Source: Ectopseudomonas composti
GTDB lineage: Bacteria > Pseudomonadota > Gammaproteobacteria > Pseudomonadales > Pseudomonadaceae
Direction: 5' to 3'
Assembly (NCBI RefSeq): GCF_001567565.1
Contig: NZ_LSSW01000013.1
Location: forward strand, 211,801-275,800
Length of the DNA: 64,000 nucleotides
Shown here: positions 62,784 through 64,000 of the stretch, piece after piece
Layout: each line of letters opens with the position of its first letter
Position numbering within the stretch: the first letter of the stretch is position 1
Notes under the pieces: model-generated
What the model saw: the letters and a program-made list of their open reading frames with translations, nothing else
Told to the model about the DNA's origin: nothing
Database searches by the model: none
Position numbers and translations under genes: made by a program

Positions 62784-62881
62784 CCGCGGCCTACGACCTT
62801 GGTGCAATAGGCAGGGCAGGCACCTGCGGCGACACTGAAGCCGTCCCGATCATCCTGCGTGATTTGGGTGCAAGCGTTTCC

Positions 62882-62901
62882 GCATTCCTCTTGGGGAATG
62901 C
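62882..62901 (+). other. Hairpin GCATTCC / GGAATGC downstream of phhR
   Basis: A perfect 7-base stem with loop TCTTGG, 12 bases before a strong terminator. The same stem sequence occurs in the candidate small RNA at 34188-34205, also upstream of a terminator. It may be part of the phhR 3' untranslated region or of a separate small RNA in 62784-62940. Confidence 0.5.
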
Positions 62902-62912
62902 CTTGAATGGGC

Positions 62913-62940
62913 GGGCGACCAAATTGGTCGCCCTTTTTTT
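62913..62940 (+). terminator. Intrinsic terminator downstream of phhR
   Basis: Stem GGGCGACC / GGTCGCCC with a short AAATT loop followed by seven T residues, 130 bases past the phhR stop and 21 bases before the stop of the convergent LysR gene. Confidence 0.9.
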
Positions 62941-62960
62941 GCCCGAGAATTCGTCTGGCG

Positions 62961-63848
62961 CTACACACCCTGGTTCAGTCGCTCGATCAGCGCGCGCACG
63001 CTGCCCGGTAGCGCATCCAGCTCACGCACCAGCATGCTGCGTTCGCGCAGCGCCCAGGTTTCGTCCAGTTGCAGGATCGCCAACTGCATGGTGCGGCTGT
63101 GCCGGCGTGCGGCTGATTCGGGGATGATGCCGATGCCGACGCCGCCTTCGATCATCCGGCAGATCGCCTCGAAGCTCGATACCTGAATGCGCAGCGCCAG
63201 GTTGCCGCCGAGCTGTTCCACCTGCTCGCGCAAGAAGCTCAGCAGGGTACTGCCCTCGTGCAGGCCGATGTGCTGGTAGGCGAGGGTGTCGGCGAGGCTC
63301 ACCGAGTGTCGCTGCGCCAGGGCATGGCCCAGCGGAACGGCCAGTACCAGGCGGTCGGTGCTGAAGTGCAGCACCTGCAGGCCGGGCGCCTGCACCGGGC
63401 CGGCGATGATGCCCAGATCCGCCGCGCCATCGAGCACGCCGCGGACGATGTCGCGGCTCAGCCGTTCCTGCAGGTCGACGGTAACGCCAGGGCGTTCGGC
63501 GAGAAAACCGGCCAGCACTTCAGGGAGGAATTCGGTCACCGCCGTGGTGTTGGCGAAGATGCGGATGTGTCCGGCGGCGTCGGTGCCGTATTCGGTGAAC
63601 TCGCTCTTCAGGTAATCCACCTGGCGCATGATCAGCCGCGCGTGCTGCAGCAGGCGCTGGCCGGCGGGGGTCAGCTCGACGCCACGGCTGTCGCGGTACA
63701 GCAGGCGGCTGCCAAGCTGGCTTTCCAGCGCCTTGATCCGTGCGCTGGCGGCAGCCGGGGAAAGGAACGCCTTGCGCGCGCCCTGGGTCAGGCTGGGCGA
63801 CTCGGCGATATGGATGAATAGGCGCAAGTCGGGCAGATCGAAATGCAT
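62961..63848 (-). CDS. LysR family transcriptional regulator
   Basis: 295 residues. Helix-turn-helix at about 5-63 (LRLFIHIAESPSLTQGARKA, FLSPAAASARIKALESQLGS) and a standard effector domain (AGHIRIFANTTAVTEFLPEV, ICRMIEGGVGIGIIPESAAR). It converges with phhR; a LysR gene is near phhR in other Pseudomonas as well. The target is unknown; its promoter side faces the REPIN and the window edge. Confidence 0.87.
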   Translation of the reverse strand: MHFDLPDLRLFIHIAESPSLTQGARKAFLSPAAASARIKALESQLGSRLLYRDSRGVELTPAGQRLLQHARLIMRQVDYLKSEFTEYGTDAAGHIRIFANTTAVTEFLPEVLAGFLAERPGVTVDLQERLSRDIVRGVLDGAADLGIIAGPVQAPGLQVLHFSTDRLVLAVPLGHALAQRHSVSLADTLAYQHIGLHEGSTLLSFLREQVEQLGGNLALRIQVSSFEAICRMIEGGVGIGIIPESAARRHSRTMQLAILQLDETWALRERSMLVRELDALPGSVRALIERLNQGV

Positions 63849-63863
63849 GGGTTCCTCTGCTTC

Positions 63864-63932
63864 TGTGGGAGGGGCTTTAGCCGCGACGCCCTGGCTTCCC
63901 CGGAAAACATCGCGGCTAAAGCCCCTCCCACA
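63864..63932. repeat. REPIN: two perfect opposed REP arms
   Basis: Arms of 23 bases (63864-63886 and 63910-63932; TGTGGGAGGGGCTTTAGCCG and its inverse) are perfectly complementary around a 23-base spacer. This is a clean doublet of the REP family also seen at 36371-36464. The last 68 bases of the window hold nothing recognisable. Confidence 0.8.
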
Positions 63933-64000
63933 TAGAAATATGGCGTTCAGCTTACCCGAACGCTGGTTTAAATAAATGCGGATTCTCTGAACGCGGTCGG

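Overview
The window is a piece of GC-rich chromosome from a Pseudomonas, most likely of the P. mendocina / P. alcaliphila / P. oleovorans type. This is inferred from gene content: hexR-zwf-pgl-eda, phhABC with phhR, a double ATP-cone nrdA followed by nrdB, pcpS, a glucosylglycerol-phosphate synthase-phosphatase, a PhaG/RhlA-family protein, RayT with REP sequences, and several chemoreceptors. No rRNA, complete tRNA, CRISPR array or prophage was seen.

Layout. 0-5 kb: edge-truncated rlhA, a SEC-C protein, an HDOD protein, ecotin, a LysR regulator with a divergent DUF2798 gene, and a cupin. 5-9 kb: two convergent cytoplasmic chemoreceptors (FIST-type and PAS-PAS-type). 9-19 kb: small metabolic and regulatory genes (methyltransferase, sterol-desaturase-like hydroxylase, azoreductase with divergent LysR, FAD oxidoreductase, EamA transporter, WYL regulator with divergent VOC protein, GNAT). 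19-25.3 kb: an accessory stretch of AT-richer genes, decayed genes and repeats, ending in an AT-rich GGDEF gene with an unfamiliar C-terminal domain. 25-33 kb: nrdA and nrdB, and an RstAB-like two-component system, with NrdR-type palindromes and a DnaA box in the 0.76 kb between nrdA and the response regulator. 33-38 kb: pcpS, a probable unannotated small RNA, a fused lysophospholipid transporter/acyltransferase, a guanidinium exporter behind a guanidine-II (mini-ykkC) riboswitch, and a BASS-family transporter. 38-42 kb: hexR and the Entner-Doudoroff operon zwf-pgl-eda with a clear HexR operator. 42-51 kb: HBM-type chemoreceptor, RayT with REPs, YciI and PhnB-like proteins, ggpPS, a MITE-like repeat, an MFS protein and a DUF2254 protein.

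51-64 kb is the most notable part. phhA-phhB-phhC (phenylalanine hydroxylase, its cofactor-recycling dehydratase and an aromatic aminotransferase) and their regulator phhR are present, but they are separated by about 7.4 kb. In the related genomes I know, phhA and phhR are divergent neighbours. The intervening block starts with about 1.2 kb of AT-rich non-coding DNA carrying a long inverted repeat, an apparent transposase tail and a tRNA 3'-end-like relic. It continues with a PhaG/RhlA-like acyltransferase followed by a tightly packed operon of two adaptor lipoproteins and an RND pump. I read this as an acquired cargo block, possibly a hydroxyacyl-product synthesis and export locus; the functional link is inference.
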